NCBI GenBank assembly: GCA_964559135.1 | Contig: CAZLGG010000081.1 | Location: 1-17,711, forward strand | Direction of reading: 5' to 3' | DNA length: 17,711 nt | Source of the DNA: DRQF01 sp964559135 | Lineage (GTDB): Bacteria; Planctomycetota; GCA-002687715; DRQF01 | Part shown: positions 1 to 7,621 of the stretch, in pieces | How positions within the stretch are numbered: the stretch's first letter is position 1 | Layout of the letters: each line of letters begins with the position of its first letter | The notes under the pieces: generated by a model | Databases searched by the model: none | Told to the model about the DNA's origin: nothing | What the model saw: only the letters and a program-made list of their open reading frames with translations | Made by a program: the position numbers and the translations under genes

Positions 1-500
1 CCCAGGCTGAGGTTCAATCCAAAGGGATTCGACAGGGGAACCTTGGGATCGAAGACGATCACGTTGGGGTTGACGGCAGAGATACCGAGGATACCTGGAT
101 ACGGCGTCGCCGCCCCACCGAGGGAGTCGTCGAGAAGTTGGAAGGCCTGCTGAGCGGAAGCCTGATCGACGAAGGCGTGATAAGGCACACCCATCGAGTT
201 CGTGCTGGAGAAACCGACGAAGACCTGGGGCTGCCCCATGCTGTCCGTCACGAGCCCGCCCAAGATGTTCGTGTCGATGGCACGATCGACGGTGAGCAGA
301 AGGACTTCGTCACGGAAGATGGGCGGAAGCCCTCCCCCCGGGGCCGCCGGGAAACCTTGAAAGGAGGTGGACACCACCGACGGAAAACCCGACGATGCGC
401 CGCCCCCTGACCCTCCCCCACAGGCCGCCAGAACGATGGCCACGGCGAGAATGAACCCGGCCGCAAGGGTCCAGCGTGCTGGAATAATCATTCGGGACAT
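1..500 (-). CDS. Putative lipoprotein, unknown function (partial, C-terminus beyond left edge)
   Basis: An open frame runs from ATG at 498-500 off the left edge (166 codons visible, no stop). The start is supported by GGAGG 10 nt upstream; a second ATG three codons in is possible but too far from that site. Residues 1-26 form a signal peptide: basic N-terminus, hydrophobic core, then a lipobox L-A-A-C with the lipidated Cys at 27, followed by a Gly/Ser-rich tether. Gly at +2 suggests outer-membrane sorting by the usual Lol rule (inference). The mature part begins with a segment around 62-75 (DEVLLLTVDRAIDT) resembling the first strands of bacterial Ig-like surface-protein domains, but I do not recognise a family and assign no function. 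It is preceded by a 378-nt gap holding its own candidate promoter, so it is probably transcribed separately from pyrB. Confidence 0.75.
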   Translation of the reverse strand, partial: MSRMIIPARWTLAAGFILAVAIVLAACGGGSGGGASSGFPSVVSTSFQGFPAAPGGGLPPIFRDEVLLLTVDRAIDTNILGGLVTDSMGQPQVFVGFSSTNSMGVPYHAFVDQASAQQAFQLLDDSLGGAATPYPGILGISAVNPNVIVFDPKVPLSNPFGLNLSL

Positions 501-878
501 CGATTCACAACCTCCGATTGCGTGCTTCCGCGATCTGTGGTCCCCTGACGTTCAAGGGAATTCATGGGAACGGATCCTCCATGTTCCCGTGCCGACCGAC
601 GCGGATGTTTCCTTCTTGGTCCGAGGGATTCTATGTCTCCCCGGGACGGCTGTAAACCGCCGCCACCCTCGATTGAGAGCAACCGCGGCGGCGAGACGCT
701 CTCGCCCTGTTTTCCGTTGGGCAGCGAATGCCGTGCCATCCACCCTACCGAGTTCGAGCGTGTCCAACCATCCTCGACAAAGGGACTTGAGGCGATTCTC
801 GCTGAAGCGCCTCGTGGTCGTTCCTTGGCGAAATACAAGAGAAGTGCGAATCCGATCGAATCCGAGTCGCTTCGAACC
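501..878. other. Intergenic region between pyrB and the lipoprotein gene
   Basis: This is 378 nt with no convincing gene. A 71-codon minus-strand frame (552-767) has no ribosome site or recognisable product. Contents: a tandem 9-bp direct repeat CGAATCCGA (847-855 and 857-865) just after the pyrB stop; an imperfect inverted repeat CGCCGCC/GGCGGCG around the -35 side of the candidate promoter; and a 6-bp inverted repeat GGGAAC/GTTCCC (566-571 / 583-588) in the leader of the lipoprotein gene. No clear rho-independent terminator for pyrB was seen, since no stable stem is followed by a T run. Confidence 0.6.
628..656 (-). promoter_or_regulatory. Candidate sigma70-type promoter for the lipoprotein gene
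   Basis: Read on the minus strand, a -35 box TTTACA (651-656) and a -10 box TAGAAT (628-633) each match the consensus in 5 of 6 bases and are separated by exactly 17 nt. Transcription would start near 621, giving an untranslated leader of about 120 nt before the lipoprotein ATG at 500. Assigned by eye only. Confidence 0.5.
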
Positions 879-2057
879 TCATGCCCCCTCGGCCAGGGGA
901 TGATCGCAGAAAGCGCAGACGCGCTCCCCCGCGGAGTCCTCGACGACCTGAAACTCCAAGTCGTCCCGCTCGACGTTGACAATGCAATCCTTTTGGGAGC
1001 AGCGTTCTCCCGGAAGGGGCGGCAAGAGCGGCGGGTCGGGAGGCGGTGCCGCCTTCATGATCTCGCGACCGAGCAAGAACGAAACAAGAGCCATGCGAAT
1101 CGGTACGCCCAAAGCAGCCTGCTTGAAATAGAACCCGCGAGGGTCGCGATCCACGGCGTGGTCGATCTCGTCGACCCGCGGGAGGGGATGCAGAACGACC
1201 GCGTCGCCGAACCCCGAATGATCGAGGAACGCCCGGTCCACCGGATTGAGACGGCGTTCAGTGCTCTCCTCCGCTGGGCTCAGCCGCTCCGACTGGAGGC
1301 GGGTGACGTAGAGGGCATCGGCCGTAAGCGCTTCGACGTCGAGAGCCCCTTCGCGGAGAGGCCAGCGACTCCCATCGGCGGTGAGCAAAAGCCCTCGCAC
1401 CGCGGCCGTCCCGAAGACGTCGCCTCCGCAGAGGTCCACGTCAAGGGCGGCGACTCCTTCAACGCCGGTGCATGCACGACGGACAGAATCGGGAAGCTCC
1501 AGACCGGGTTCCGCCACGCAAAGAACGTCGGCCCCGAAACGGCAGAGAGCTTGAGCGAGGGAATGCGTCGTGCGGCCATATTTGAGATCACCATAGAGGA
1601 GGACCCTCAACCCTTCGATCCGCCCCTTGGCGTGCCGAAGGGTGTAGAGATCGCAGAGGGTCTGGGTGGGATGCTCGTGCCCTCCGTCCCCCGCATTGAT
1701 CACGGGCACCGGACTGAACAACGAAGCCGCGCGGGCAGCCCCTTGGAGGGGATGGCGTAACACGAGAATGTCCGCGTACGATCCCACGATCCTCACGCTG
1801 TCGGCGAGCGATTCCCCCTTGACCACGGAGGACGACTTCACGTCCGCCATGGTCAAGACACGTCCGCCGAGGCGGTTCATCGCGGATTCGAACGAGAGTC
1901 GCGTCCGCGTGCTCGGCTCGAAGAAAAGGCTCCCCATGATATAGCCGGCCAAGACGCCGTGGCTCTGGTGCAGAAACCGAGACATCTTGTCGGCGATCAC
2001 GAAGAGGACCTCGATCTCCTCGATCGAGAGGTCCCGGATGGAGGTGAGATGCCGCAT
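879..2057 (-). CDS. pyrB: Aspartate carbamoyltransferase catalytic chain with fused PyrI-type zinc domain
   Basis: Catalyses carbamoyl phosphate + L-aspartate to N-carbamoylaspartate, the committed step of pyrimidine synthesis, in the cytoplasm. Residues 1-332 are a full catalytic chain: carbamoyl-phosphate loop FEPSTRTR (46-53), mobile-loop KGES (80-83), HPTQT (129-133), HPLPRVDEID (290-299). A Pro-rich linker (336-352) then leads to a tail with Cys353-x4-Cys358 and Cys381-x2-Cys384. The spacing between the pairs is 22 residues, close to the 23 in E. coli PyrI, so the tail looks like the PyrI zinc domain without its nucleotide-binding domain. I chose the ATG at 2055-2057 (MRHLTSIRDL) because a GGTGA site lies 5 nt upstream and MRHL is the usual family start; an ATG at 2067-2069 would add four residues. 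It follows the mnmE-like stop by 18 nt, so it is probably cotranscribed. The assignment as ATCase is secure; the tail is described separately in the findings. Confidence 0.95.
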   Translation of the reverse strand: MRHLTSIRDLSIEEIEVLFVIADKMSRFLHQSHGVLAGYIMGSLFFEPSTRTRLSFESAMNRLGGRVLTMADVKSSSVVKGESLADSVRIVGSYADILVLRHPLQGAARAASLFSPVPVINAGDGGHEHPTQTLCDLYTLRHAKGRIEGLRVLLYGDLKYGRTTHSLAQALCRFGADVLCVAEPGLELPDSVRRACTGVEGVAALDVDLCGGDVFGTAAVRGLLLTADGSRWPLREGALDVEALTADALYVTRLQSERLSPAEESTERRLNPVDRAFLDHSGFGDAVVLHPLPRVDEIDHAVDRDPRGFYFKQAALGVPIRMALVSFLLGREIMKAAPPPDPPLLPPLPGERCSQKDCIVNVERDDLEFQVVEDSAGERVCAFCDHPLAEGA

Positions 2058-2075
2058 GGCTTTCACCATGTTCCA

Positions 2076-3242
2076 TCAAGCCGGGTCTGACAAGATCTCT
2101 TCGAGGGCTCCCACCGCCCGATCGGGGTCCTCGGGCAGGCTCCTGGCTGCTTCCTCGAGTAAACCGACCTGACGCCGGGTGAAGGGGACGACGACGTCGC
2201 GGGTCACGGGCAAGCCATGAGAGGTGGCCTGGATCATGCGGCCGATCAGGCTGTCAACGCCTTCTCCGGTGGTCCCCGAGACGACGGTCCGGCCCATGGT
2301 CTCCAGCCGTGCCTGTTCACGGTTGTCCAGGCGATCGGCGAAACTCACCACCGCCAGAGCCCGGGGAGAAAGGACGGCGGGCTCCCGTACCGCCGTCGGC
2401 GTTTCGAATCGCAAGACGAGATCCGAGCGTTCCTCTTCCTTGGCCGCACGGGCAAGCCCCAGACGTTCCACGGGGTCTTCGGTCTCTCGTTTCCCCGCCG
2501 TATCCACGAGGATGAAGGGAAACCCGCCCAGCTCCACTTCGACGGCCACGGCGTCCCGCGTGGTCCCCGGCTCCGGAGTCGCCAGCACTCTTTCCCTCCC
2601 CGTCAAGCGATTCAACAGGGTGCTCTTGCCCGAGTTGACGGGCCCAAGAAGAACCACACGGGGAGGATTGAACAACCCCAAGCCGAACGGAGCCCGTTGC
2701 AACAAGGACTCGAGAGTCGATGTCACACCGACGTAACCCATCCTGGAAGCCAGGGTCCGGTGCTTCAGTCTCCCGATCAATCCTTCGATCGTGCGGGTCA
2801 AGCGCCCCCCAAGGATGCTGGCGAGAAACAGCGAGGATTGAGTTGCCAACGCTCGAGGGAAAGCTTCCACGACCTCCCTTTGAATGGCGGTGTCGTGACG
2901 CGGCGTCGCCGTCAATCCCGCCAAGGCCGGCGCATCCTTCTCCTCCTCCCACCGAATGCCCTTCGATTCGAGAAGCCGGCGCAGGCGCCTTTCCACGGCG
3001 AGGCCCCCATGCAGATGCAACTCCACCTGGGGGCCATGCTCTCCCGCATCACGGACGATGAGGACTTCGTCCAGAGCCTCATCACCATCTCTCAGAATCC
3101 CGAAGGGAAGGTCGTGCCCGACCTGTCGCCCCCCGGAAACGAAATGGGCGTCGAGGAATTCCTCCACGCCATCGCCACGCAGATGAACGACCTGGATGGC
3201 TGCGATGCCGGGCGGAGTCAGGCGTCGGGCCCGCGCCGTCAC
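2076..3242 (-). CDS. Divergent MnmE/TrmE-like GTPase
   Basis: Resembles MnmE, the GTPase that with MnmG modifies the wobble uridine of some tRNAs. Visible order: TrmE-N-like domain (TPPGIAAIQV at 9-18; ELHLHGG at 74-80), helical part, then an inserted G domain with P-loop GPVNSGKST (200-208, including the K-loop Asn), TTRD (227-230) and DTAG (247-250), and a last helical part (TRRQVGLLEEA, about 355-365). Several hallmarks are missing: the NKxD guanine-specificity motif reads SFAD (300-303), the ERAFLNGK-type helix is not recognisable, and the protein ends in LSDPA rather than the catalytic CxGK. Length is 388 aa against about 450. I chose the GTG at 3240-3242, which overlaps the coaX stop as GTGA; an ATG at 3299 would add 19 unrelated residues read out of frame through coaX. 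Lies between coaX and pyrB, likely one operon. Whether it still modifies tRNA is doubtful. Confidence 0.85.
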   Translation of the reverse strand: MTARARRLTPPGIAAIQVVHLRGDGVEEFLDAHFVSGGRQVGHDLPFGILRDGDEALDEVLIVRDAGEHGPQVELHLHGGLAVERRLRRLLESKGIRWEEEKDAPALAGLTATPRHDTAIQREVVEAFPRALATQSSLFLASILGGRLTRTIEGLIGRLKHRTLASRMGYVGVTSTLESLLQRAPFGLGLFNPPRVVLLGPVNSGKSTLLNRLTGRERVLATPEPGTTRDAVAVEVELGGFPFILVDTAGKRETEDPVERLGLARAAKEEERSDLVLRFETPTAVREPAVLSPRALAVVSFADRLDNREQARLETMGRTVVSGTTGEGVDSLIGRMIQATSHGLPVTRDVVVPFTRRQVGLLEEAARSLPEDPDRAVGALEEILSDPA

Positions 3243-4009
3243 GCCTCGTGTTCCAAAAGTGCCAAGCCCAACCCCATGAGATCGGGAATCACCGCGCATT
3301 CTTCGTGCTCGAGCACACGAGCCACGTGATCGGAGTCACCGCCCGTGATCACGATCCGAGCGTCCGGCGTAACCGACCGAGCGAGCTCGAGAACTCGCAA
3401 AACGCCGCCTTCGAAGGCACCCCGCAACCCGAGCGTCATGGAGGACTCGGTGTCCTCTCCGGGATACGCAGCCGCGGCCAGACCGGTCACCCGTGGCAGC
3501 ATGGCACCCGCGCCGGCCAGCGCCGCGGCAAGAACCGCCCGCCCGGGAAGAATGGCGCCGCCGCGAAAACGCCCCTGATCATCGATCCAATCCATGGTGA
3601 CGGCCGTGCCGGCATCGATAAGGATGGCGTCACGCTCCGGATACAACCACGAGGTCGCCAACGCGGCCAAGAGGCGATCGGGACCGAGAGAGTGCGGATT
3701 CTCGTAGGGGTGCTTCATGGGGAGGTCGGACGCGTCCCAAAACCTCGCAGCAACGCCCTCCGCGTCGAAGAGATCTTTCAGTCGAGCGGCGACATCCGGC
3801 CTCACGCTGACCACGTGCACGCGTTCGGGCGGCCAACCCCAGCGGCCGTCAAGGCGATCGGGCAGTGACGACGTGCCTGAGATCGGCAGGGCGAAGGAAG
3901 CCGCGTCGGCAGTCCAATCCGGGCTCGGAGTCCCCGACCATCCGTGTTCGGGCAGACGATAGGCCTTGATTCGCGTGTTGCCGACATCGAGGCCCAGCAG
4001 AAACGACAT
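3239..4009 (-). CDS. coaX: Type III pantothenate kinase
   Basis: Phosphorylates pantothenate with ATP, the first step of coenzyme A synthesis; cytoplasmic, acetate-kinase/sugar-kinase fold, normally a dimer needing a monovalent cation. At 256 aa it has the usual length for the family. Motifs seen: phosphate-binding DVGNTRIK (8-15), YENPHSLGPDR (102-112) with the GxDR signature, catalytic/Mg site DAGTAVTMD (132-140), GGAILPG (150-156) and TGGD (222-225). ATG at 4007-4009 is the only start that gives the expected N-terminus; no strong ribosome site is visible and the gene sits 15 nt after the GspC-like stop, so translation may be partly coupled. Its stop overlaps the start of the mnmE-like gene by 4 nt. 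No biotin-operon repressor (BirA) gene, a frequent neighbour of coaX, is present. Confidence 0.95.
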   Translation of the reverse strand: MSFLLGLDVGNTRIKAYRLPEHGWSGTPSPDWTADAASFALPISGTSSLPDRLDGRWGWPPERVHVVSVRPDVAARLKDLFDAEGVAARFWDASDLPMKHPYENPHSLGPDRLLAALATSWLYPERDAILIDAGTAVTMDWIDDQGRFRGGAILPGRAVLAAALAGAGAMLPRVTGLAAAAYPGEDTESSMTLGLRGAFEGGVLRVLELARSVTPDARIVITGGDSDHVARVLEHEECAVIPDLMGLGLALLEHEA

Positions 4010-4024
4010 CGGATAAGGCTCGCG

Positions 4025-5155
4025 TCAGCGTCTGCCGGAGCCGAATCGAACGTTGGGCGTGCGCAGACCCCGGGCATTGCGAGGAACCGAAACACGGATG
4101 ATTCGGGTCTGCCCGTTACGAAGGACGGTCACCGCGTAATTCGACTTGCTGCGATAGGTCCGTTTCACGTAATTCACCAGGGCTTCCTTCGAATCCACGG
4201 ACTGGGAATCGACCCGAATCACGACGTCGCCATCCATGAGACCGGCCCCATGCAGCCGGGCCGGGATATTGGAGACCTTGAGTGCCTTCTTCCCTTTGGG
4301 GCCGTCGACCTTCTCGAACTTGACGCTGTCGAGGAGACGATCCCCCTCCGCGTTGATGGTACTCAAGCCTCCCGGAGTCAGCTGGACCATCGTGAGATTG
4401 CGCTGCTCCCGCACCTTCTTGAAGATCGGACCCGATGCGTCGCCGACGTCTCCGTCGAGAGCGGCCGGTCCCTCGGGACGCCCGGAACCCTTCACACCGA
4501 GCCGCCCCTTGACCGTGCCGTCCGACATGGTCATTTCGAGGCCCTCGGGTTCCTCCATGATCGGAATGCGGATTTCGACCCGGCCTTGGTCCGCCCATTC
4601 GCAAACGATCCCCTCCGGCTTCACGTCGACGACGCGGGCGCCCTTCCACTTTTTCATCACGGGGTCCTCGTCGTCGCGATCATCGTTCTTCGTGATACCG
4701 ATCACGTCGCCGATGCCGTACCAGAAGAGGTTCTTGGTCGTGGGCTTGCTCTTGATCTTGACGAGAGCCCCCACCACATCGTCGCTTCCCACGCCTCCGG
4801 ATGACGGTGCAAGCAACATCGCGACGTCGATGAGGGTGTCGAGTTTGGGCGAGGTCTCCTCGCGTGGGTCCGTCGTGGTCTTGACGGGCTTTTTGGGTGG
4901 GATGTAGCCTTCGTAGTGGAAGTTCGTGTCGAAGACCGTCTTCAACAGCGCGGCCGGTCTCGGTCCCTCCCGGTCTCCCTTCTTCGGTCGCGTCTCGTCA
5001 TTCAATCGCTGGTTCAGCTGGCGAAAGACCTTTTTCTTTTCGCCACGGCGAGCGGGGCCGCTGTTTTGGTACATGAGCCAGACGAACACGCCCAGCCCCG
5101 CCAAAAGCGCGAAGTTGGCTATCCAGACGAGAAGTCGTTGTGTACTGAGCTTCAT
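4025..5155 (-). CDS. GspC-like inner-membrane protein with HR-like and PDZ-like domains
   Basis: 376 aa. Residues 9-28 form a single transmembrane segment after a short N-terminus, so the rest should be periplasmic. A charged linker (35-65) is followed by a segment (about 125-200: VVGALVKIKSKP..., WYGIGDVI, ARVVDVKPEGIVCEW) that looks like the homology region of type II secretion protein GspC, with its pattern of value, set point (GD.I) and new strand. Residues 295-357 (IPARLHGAGLMDGDVVIRVDSQSV...VTVLRNGQ) form a PDZ-like fold. In type II secretion GspC links the inner-membrane platform to the GspD secretin through the HR domain. No other gsp gene is nearby; pilT lies upstream and coaX downstream, so it may serve the type IV pilus/secretin system or a secretion machine encoded elsewhere. 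Start ATG 5153-5155; its ribosome site is weak. Similarity judged by eye; the PDZ part is the surer call. Confidence 0.65.
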   Translation of the reverse strand: MKLSTQRLLVWIANFALLAGLGVFVWLMYQNSGPARRGEKKKVFRQLNQRLNDETRPKKGDREGPRPAALLKTVFDTNFHYEGYIPPKKPVKTTTDPREETSPKLDTLIDVAMLLAPSSGGVGSDDVVGALVKIKSKPTTKNLFWYGIGDVIGITKNDDRDDEDPVMKKWKGARVVDVKPEGIVCEWADQGRVEIRIPIMEEPEGLEMTMSDGTVKGRLGVKGSGRPEGPAALDGDVGDASGPIFKKVREQRNLTMVQLTPGGLSTINAEGDRLLDSVKFEKVDGPKGKKALKVSNIPARLHGAGLMDGDVVIRVDSQSVDSKEALVNYVKRTYRSKSNYAVTVLRNGQTRIIRVSVPRNARGLRTPNVRFGSGRR

Positions 5156-5194
5156 CCTGTTCGTCCGCTTCGGTCGTTCCCTCGGTCCTGCAGA

Positions 5195-5200
5195 ATTCTA
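5195..5200 (-). promoter_or_regulatory. Candidate -10 box upstream of the GspC-like gene
   Basis: Minus-strand TAGAAT matches the sigma70 -10 consensus in 5 of 6 bases and lies about 40 nt before the start codon. It is downstream of the pilT terminator, where a promoter for the gspC-like/coaX/mnmE-like/pyrB group is expected. No good -35 hexamer is seen at 16-18 nt (TTTCCT at 17), so this is weak. Confidence 0.3.
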
Positions 5201-5323
5201 ACCCACGGTGCGCCAAGAGGAAATGTCGGCCCTGGCCGAAAACACACCACCATCGCGTTCTCCGGAGGAAGCGTCACGACGGATCCACCCCTCCCAGACG
5301 TGAAGGTTGGCCACATCTTCCGG

Positions 5324-5349
5324 AAAAAACCCGCATCGGCGATTCCGGG
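5324..5349 (-). terminator. Rho-independent terminator after pilT
   Basis: On the minus strand CCCG..ATC-GCC-GAT.CGGG forms a hairpin with a small internal loop, followed directly by six T (5324-5329). It starts 13 nt after the pilT stop codon. A second inverted repeat, GATTC.CGGGC / GCCCG.AATC (5341-5364), overlaps the stop codon and would compete with it for the same bases. Confidence 0.7.
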
Positions 5350-5362
5350 CGGCTTGCCCGAA

Positions 5363-6463
5363 TCAGACCTGGAGGCGACTGGCGCTGATCCCGGTCTGGA
5401 TGCCGCGAAGTTGCAACTTCAGGTCGTCCGGGTTGTCGGAAGCGGCCAAGGCATCCTCGAGGGAGATCTGCCCGTCCTCGTAGAGCCCCTTCAGGCTCAT
5501 GTTGAAGGTCTGGGTTCCGTAATAGTCCTGCCCCTCCTGAAGAGCCTTGTCCAGATCCAGCGTCTTGCCTTCGAAAACCAATTCCTTCACTCGGGGCGTC
5601 GCCATGAGCAACTCGACGGCCGGCACCATCCCGGAGGTCTTGAGACAGGGTAAGAGCCGCTGCGACGCCACGCCCACGAGAACGGTCGAGAGCTGAAGCC
5701 TGACGAGATCGTGCTGATGAGGGGGGAAGAAGGTCTGAATCCGCTCCACGGTTTGGATGGCGTTGACGGTGTGCAACGTGGTGAGAACCAAGTGCCCGGT
5801 CTCGGCGGCGGAGATGGCCGCTGACATCGTCTCCTGATCTCGGATCTCGCCCACCATGATGACGTCCGGAGCCTCGCGCATGGCCGCACGGAGCCCCGTC
5901 GCGAACGAGGAGGTATCCACTCCGATCTCACGCTGATTGATGATCGACAGGTTGTCCTCGAACGTGTATTCGACCGGATCTTCGAGGGTGATGACGTGCT
6001 TGTTCCGGGTGTTGTTCACGGCGTCGACGATCGCGGCGAGGGTGGTCGACTTCCCGCTTCCCGTCACTCCCGTCACGAAAATGATCCCACGATCCAAGCC
6101 CGCGAAGTAGTTGAATTGACGCACCGGGAGATTCAGGTCCATGAAGCTCGGAATGACGCTTTTGATCTGCCGGAGAACGAGACCGACCTCGCCACCCTGG
6201 CGAAACAGATTGCCTCGGAAACGCCCTAGGTTTTCGGCCTCGAACGAGAAGTCGGCTTCGCCTTTCTCCTCGAATCTAGCGAAGATCTCCTTGGTCGCCA
6301 CATGCTCGGCGAGCGTCCAGCCCTCCTCGGGCCGGATCTTCTCCTCACTGAGAAAAAGGACCCGACCTCCGACCTTGATGGCCGGCTGGCTACCGGTCTT
6401 GAGGATCAAGTCGGACGCGTCGGCCGCCACGGCCATCTCGAGGATCTTTTCCAAATCGAACAT
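5363..6463 (-). CDS. pilT: Type IV pilus retraction ATPase PilT
   Basis: Cytoplasmic hexameric ATPase that drives pilus depolymerisation, hence twitching motility and DNA uptake. The 366-aa protein has the family length: PAS-like N-domain (1-110), Walker A GVTGSGKSTT (132-141), Asp box EDPVEY (161-166), Walker B region DVIMVGEIRD (200-209), His box TGHLVLTTLHT (222-232), and the PilT-typical C-domain helix PRVKELVFEGKT (290-301), which corresponds to the retraction-specific AIRNLIRE region. I chose ATG 6461-6463 (MFDLEKILEM) because GGAG lies 7 nt upstream and it matches the PilT N-terminus; the frame stays open a further 26 codons upstream without a good site. It is 126 nt downstream of obg and has its own terminator. 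PilB and PilC are not in the window. The paralogue PilU cannot be fully excluded, but the sequence reads as PilT. Confidence 0.95.
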   Translation of the reverse strand: MFDLEKILEMAVAADASDLILKTGSQPAIKVGGRVLFLSEEKIRPEEGWTLAEHVATKEIFARFEEKGEADFSFEAENLGRFRGNLFRQGGEVGLVLRQIKSVIPSFMDLNLPVRQFNYFAGLDRGIIFVTGVTGSGKSTTLAAIVDAVNNTRNKHVITLEDPVEYTFEDNLSIINQREIGVDTSSFATGLRAAMREAPDVIMVGEIRDQETMSAAISAAETGHLVLTTLHTVNAIQTVERIQTFFPPHQHDLVRLQLSTVLVGVASQRLLPCLKTSGMVPAVELLMATPRVKELVFEGKTLDLDKALQEGQDYYGTQTFNMSLKGLYEDGQISLEDALAASDNPDDLKLQLRGIQTGISASRLQV

Positions 6464-6589
6464 CAGAGGACTCCAGAGGACGGAAAGAGGCTCCTCTCCT
6501 CTCATCGGCTGATATTCGCTGCATCTTGATTCAGCCGGCAAGCCCCGCGCCGCGCCCGCGAGGCACCGACCTTGGCCGACCGGATGGGG

Positions 6590-7588
6590 TCAGGAATCCT
6601 CGGGGTGGAGCAGCTTCCAGCATTCCGCCAGGAGGTCCTGGACGCCGACGCCCGTCGCGGCGCTGATCCACCGGGGCGGCAAACCGGCGTCCCCGGCAAG
6701 AGAGATCGCTGTGGCCTTGGGCTCAGGCACGAGGTCGCACTTGCTGAACACGGTCAACCGAGGTTTTTCCGCGAGGGCCGGCGAATATCGGGCCAATTCC
6801 TCGTCGATCACACGGAGATTCTCGAGAGGGTCCGATCCATCGATGGGAGCCATATCCACGAGATGGACCACCACCCGCGTCCGCTCGAGGTGCTTGAGAA
6901 AGCGGTGCCCGAGACCGTGGCCCTCCGCGGCGCCTTCGATGAGTCCGGGCACATCGACCATCACGAATCGACGGTCTCCGCTGAGTTCGACGACGCCGGG
7001 GTGGGGCTGAAGGGTGGTGAAGGGGTAGTCCGCCACCCTCGGATGCGCCGCGGACACGGAACGAACGAGCGTGGACTTGCCTGCGTTGGGCAGACCCACG
7101 AGCCCCACGTCGGCGATGAGCTTCAACTCGAGTTCGAGTGTGCGTTCTTCACCCGGCGCTCCGTCATTGGCCTGACGAGGTGCCTGATTGGTGGCGTGGG
7201 CGAAGTGGAGATTCCCCCATCCGCCATAGCCGCCTCGAGCCACGCAAACCCGGTCGCCCGGTTCCTTGAGATCTCGGAGCAGAATGTGGGTGGATTTCTC
7301 GTAGACCAAGGTCCCCGGAGGAACGGGCACGACGACGTCCTTCCCTTGCCGCCCTTGGCAGTTCGCCCCCCTCCCATCCTGGCCGTTTTCCGCGCGGACG
7401 TGCGGATTGCGGACGAGAGAAAGCAGCGTGTTCTCATGCTCGCTGGCTTCGAGGTAGACCGCGCCTCCCCGTCCTCCGTCGCCCCCGTCCGGACCTCCCT
7501 TGGGCACGAACTTCTCACGACGGAAGGAACAACACCCGTTCCCGCCGTGGCCGGCACGAACATAGATGACAGCGTAGTCCTTGAACAT
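6590..7588 (-). CDS. obgE: GTPase Obg/ObgE (ribosome assembly, stress control)
   Basis: Ribosome-associated GTPase acting late in 50S maturation. 332 aa. Residues 1-158 are the glycine-rich Obg fold (GHGGNGCCSFRREKFVPKGGPDGGDGGRGG, 13-42). The G domain follows: G1 GLPNAGKST (165-173), switch I TTLQPHPG (191-198), G3 DVPGLIEGAAEG (212-223), G4 FSKCDL (281-286, Ser in place of the usual Asn of NKxD) and G5 SAATG (309-313). The protein ends soon after the G domain, so the variable C-terminal OCT domain is absent, as in many bacteria. ATG 7586-7588 is chosen because MFKDYAVIYV matches the family start; a TTG 10 codons upstream is less likely. No strong ribosome site is seen. It lies downstream of rpmA, a classic order, but a strong hairpin separates them. 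Confidence 0.95.
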   Translation of the reverse strand: MFKDYAVIYVRAGHGGNGCCSFRREKFVPKGGPDGGDGGRGGAVYLEASEHENTLLSLVRNPHVRAENGQDGRGANCQGRQGKDVVVPVPPGTLVYEKSTHILLRDLKEPGDRVCVARGGYGGWGNLHFAHATNQAPRQANDGAPGEERTLELELKLIADVGLVGLPNAGKSTLVRSVSAAHPRVADYPFTTLQPHPGVVELSGDRRFVMVDVPGLIEGAAEGHGLGHRFLKHLERTRVVVHLVDMAPIDGSDPLENLRVIDEELARYSPALAEKPRLTVFSKCDLVPEPKATAISLAGDAGLPPRWISAATGVGVQDLLAECWKLLHPEDS

Positions 7589-7621
7589 GGGCGAATACTC
7601 GGATCCTCGTCGTCCCAACGC

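Noticed and set aside
552..767. 71-codon minus-strand frame in the pyrB-lipoprotein gap
   Set aside because: No ribosome site, composition like noncoding sequence, and it overlaps the candidate promoter.
564..1760. 398-codon open frame on the plus strand
   Set aside because: Mostly antisense to pyrB, and its beginning covers the candidate promoter region; no domain seen.
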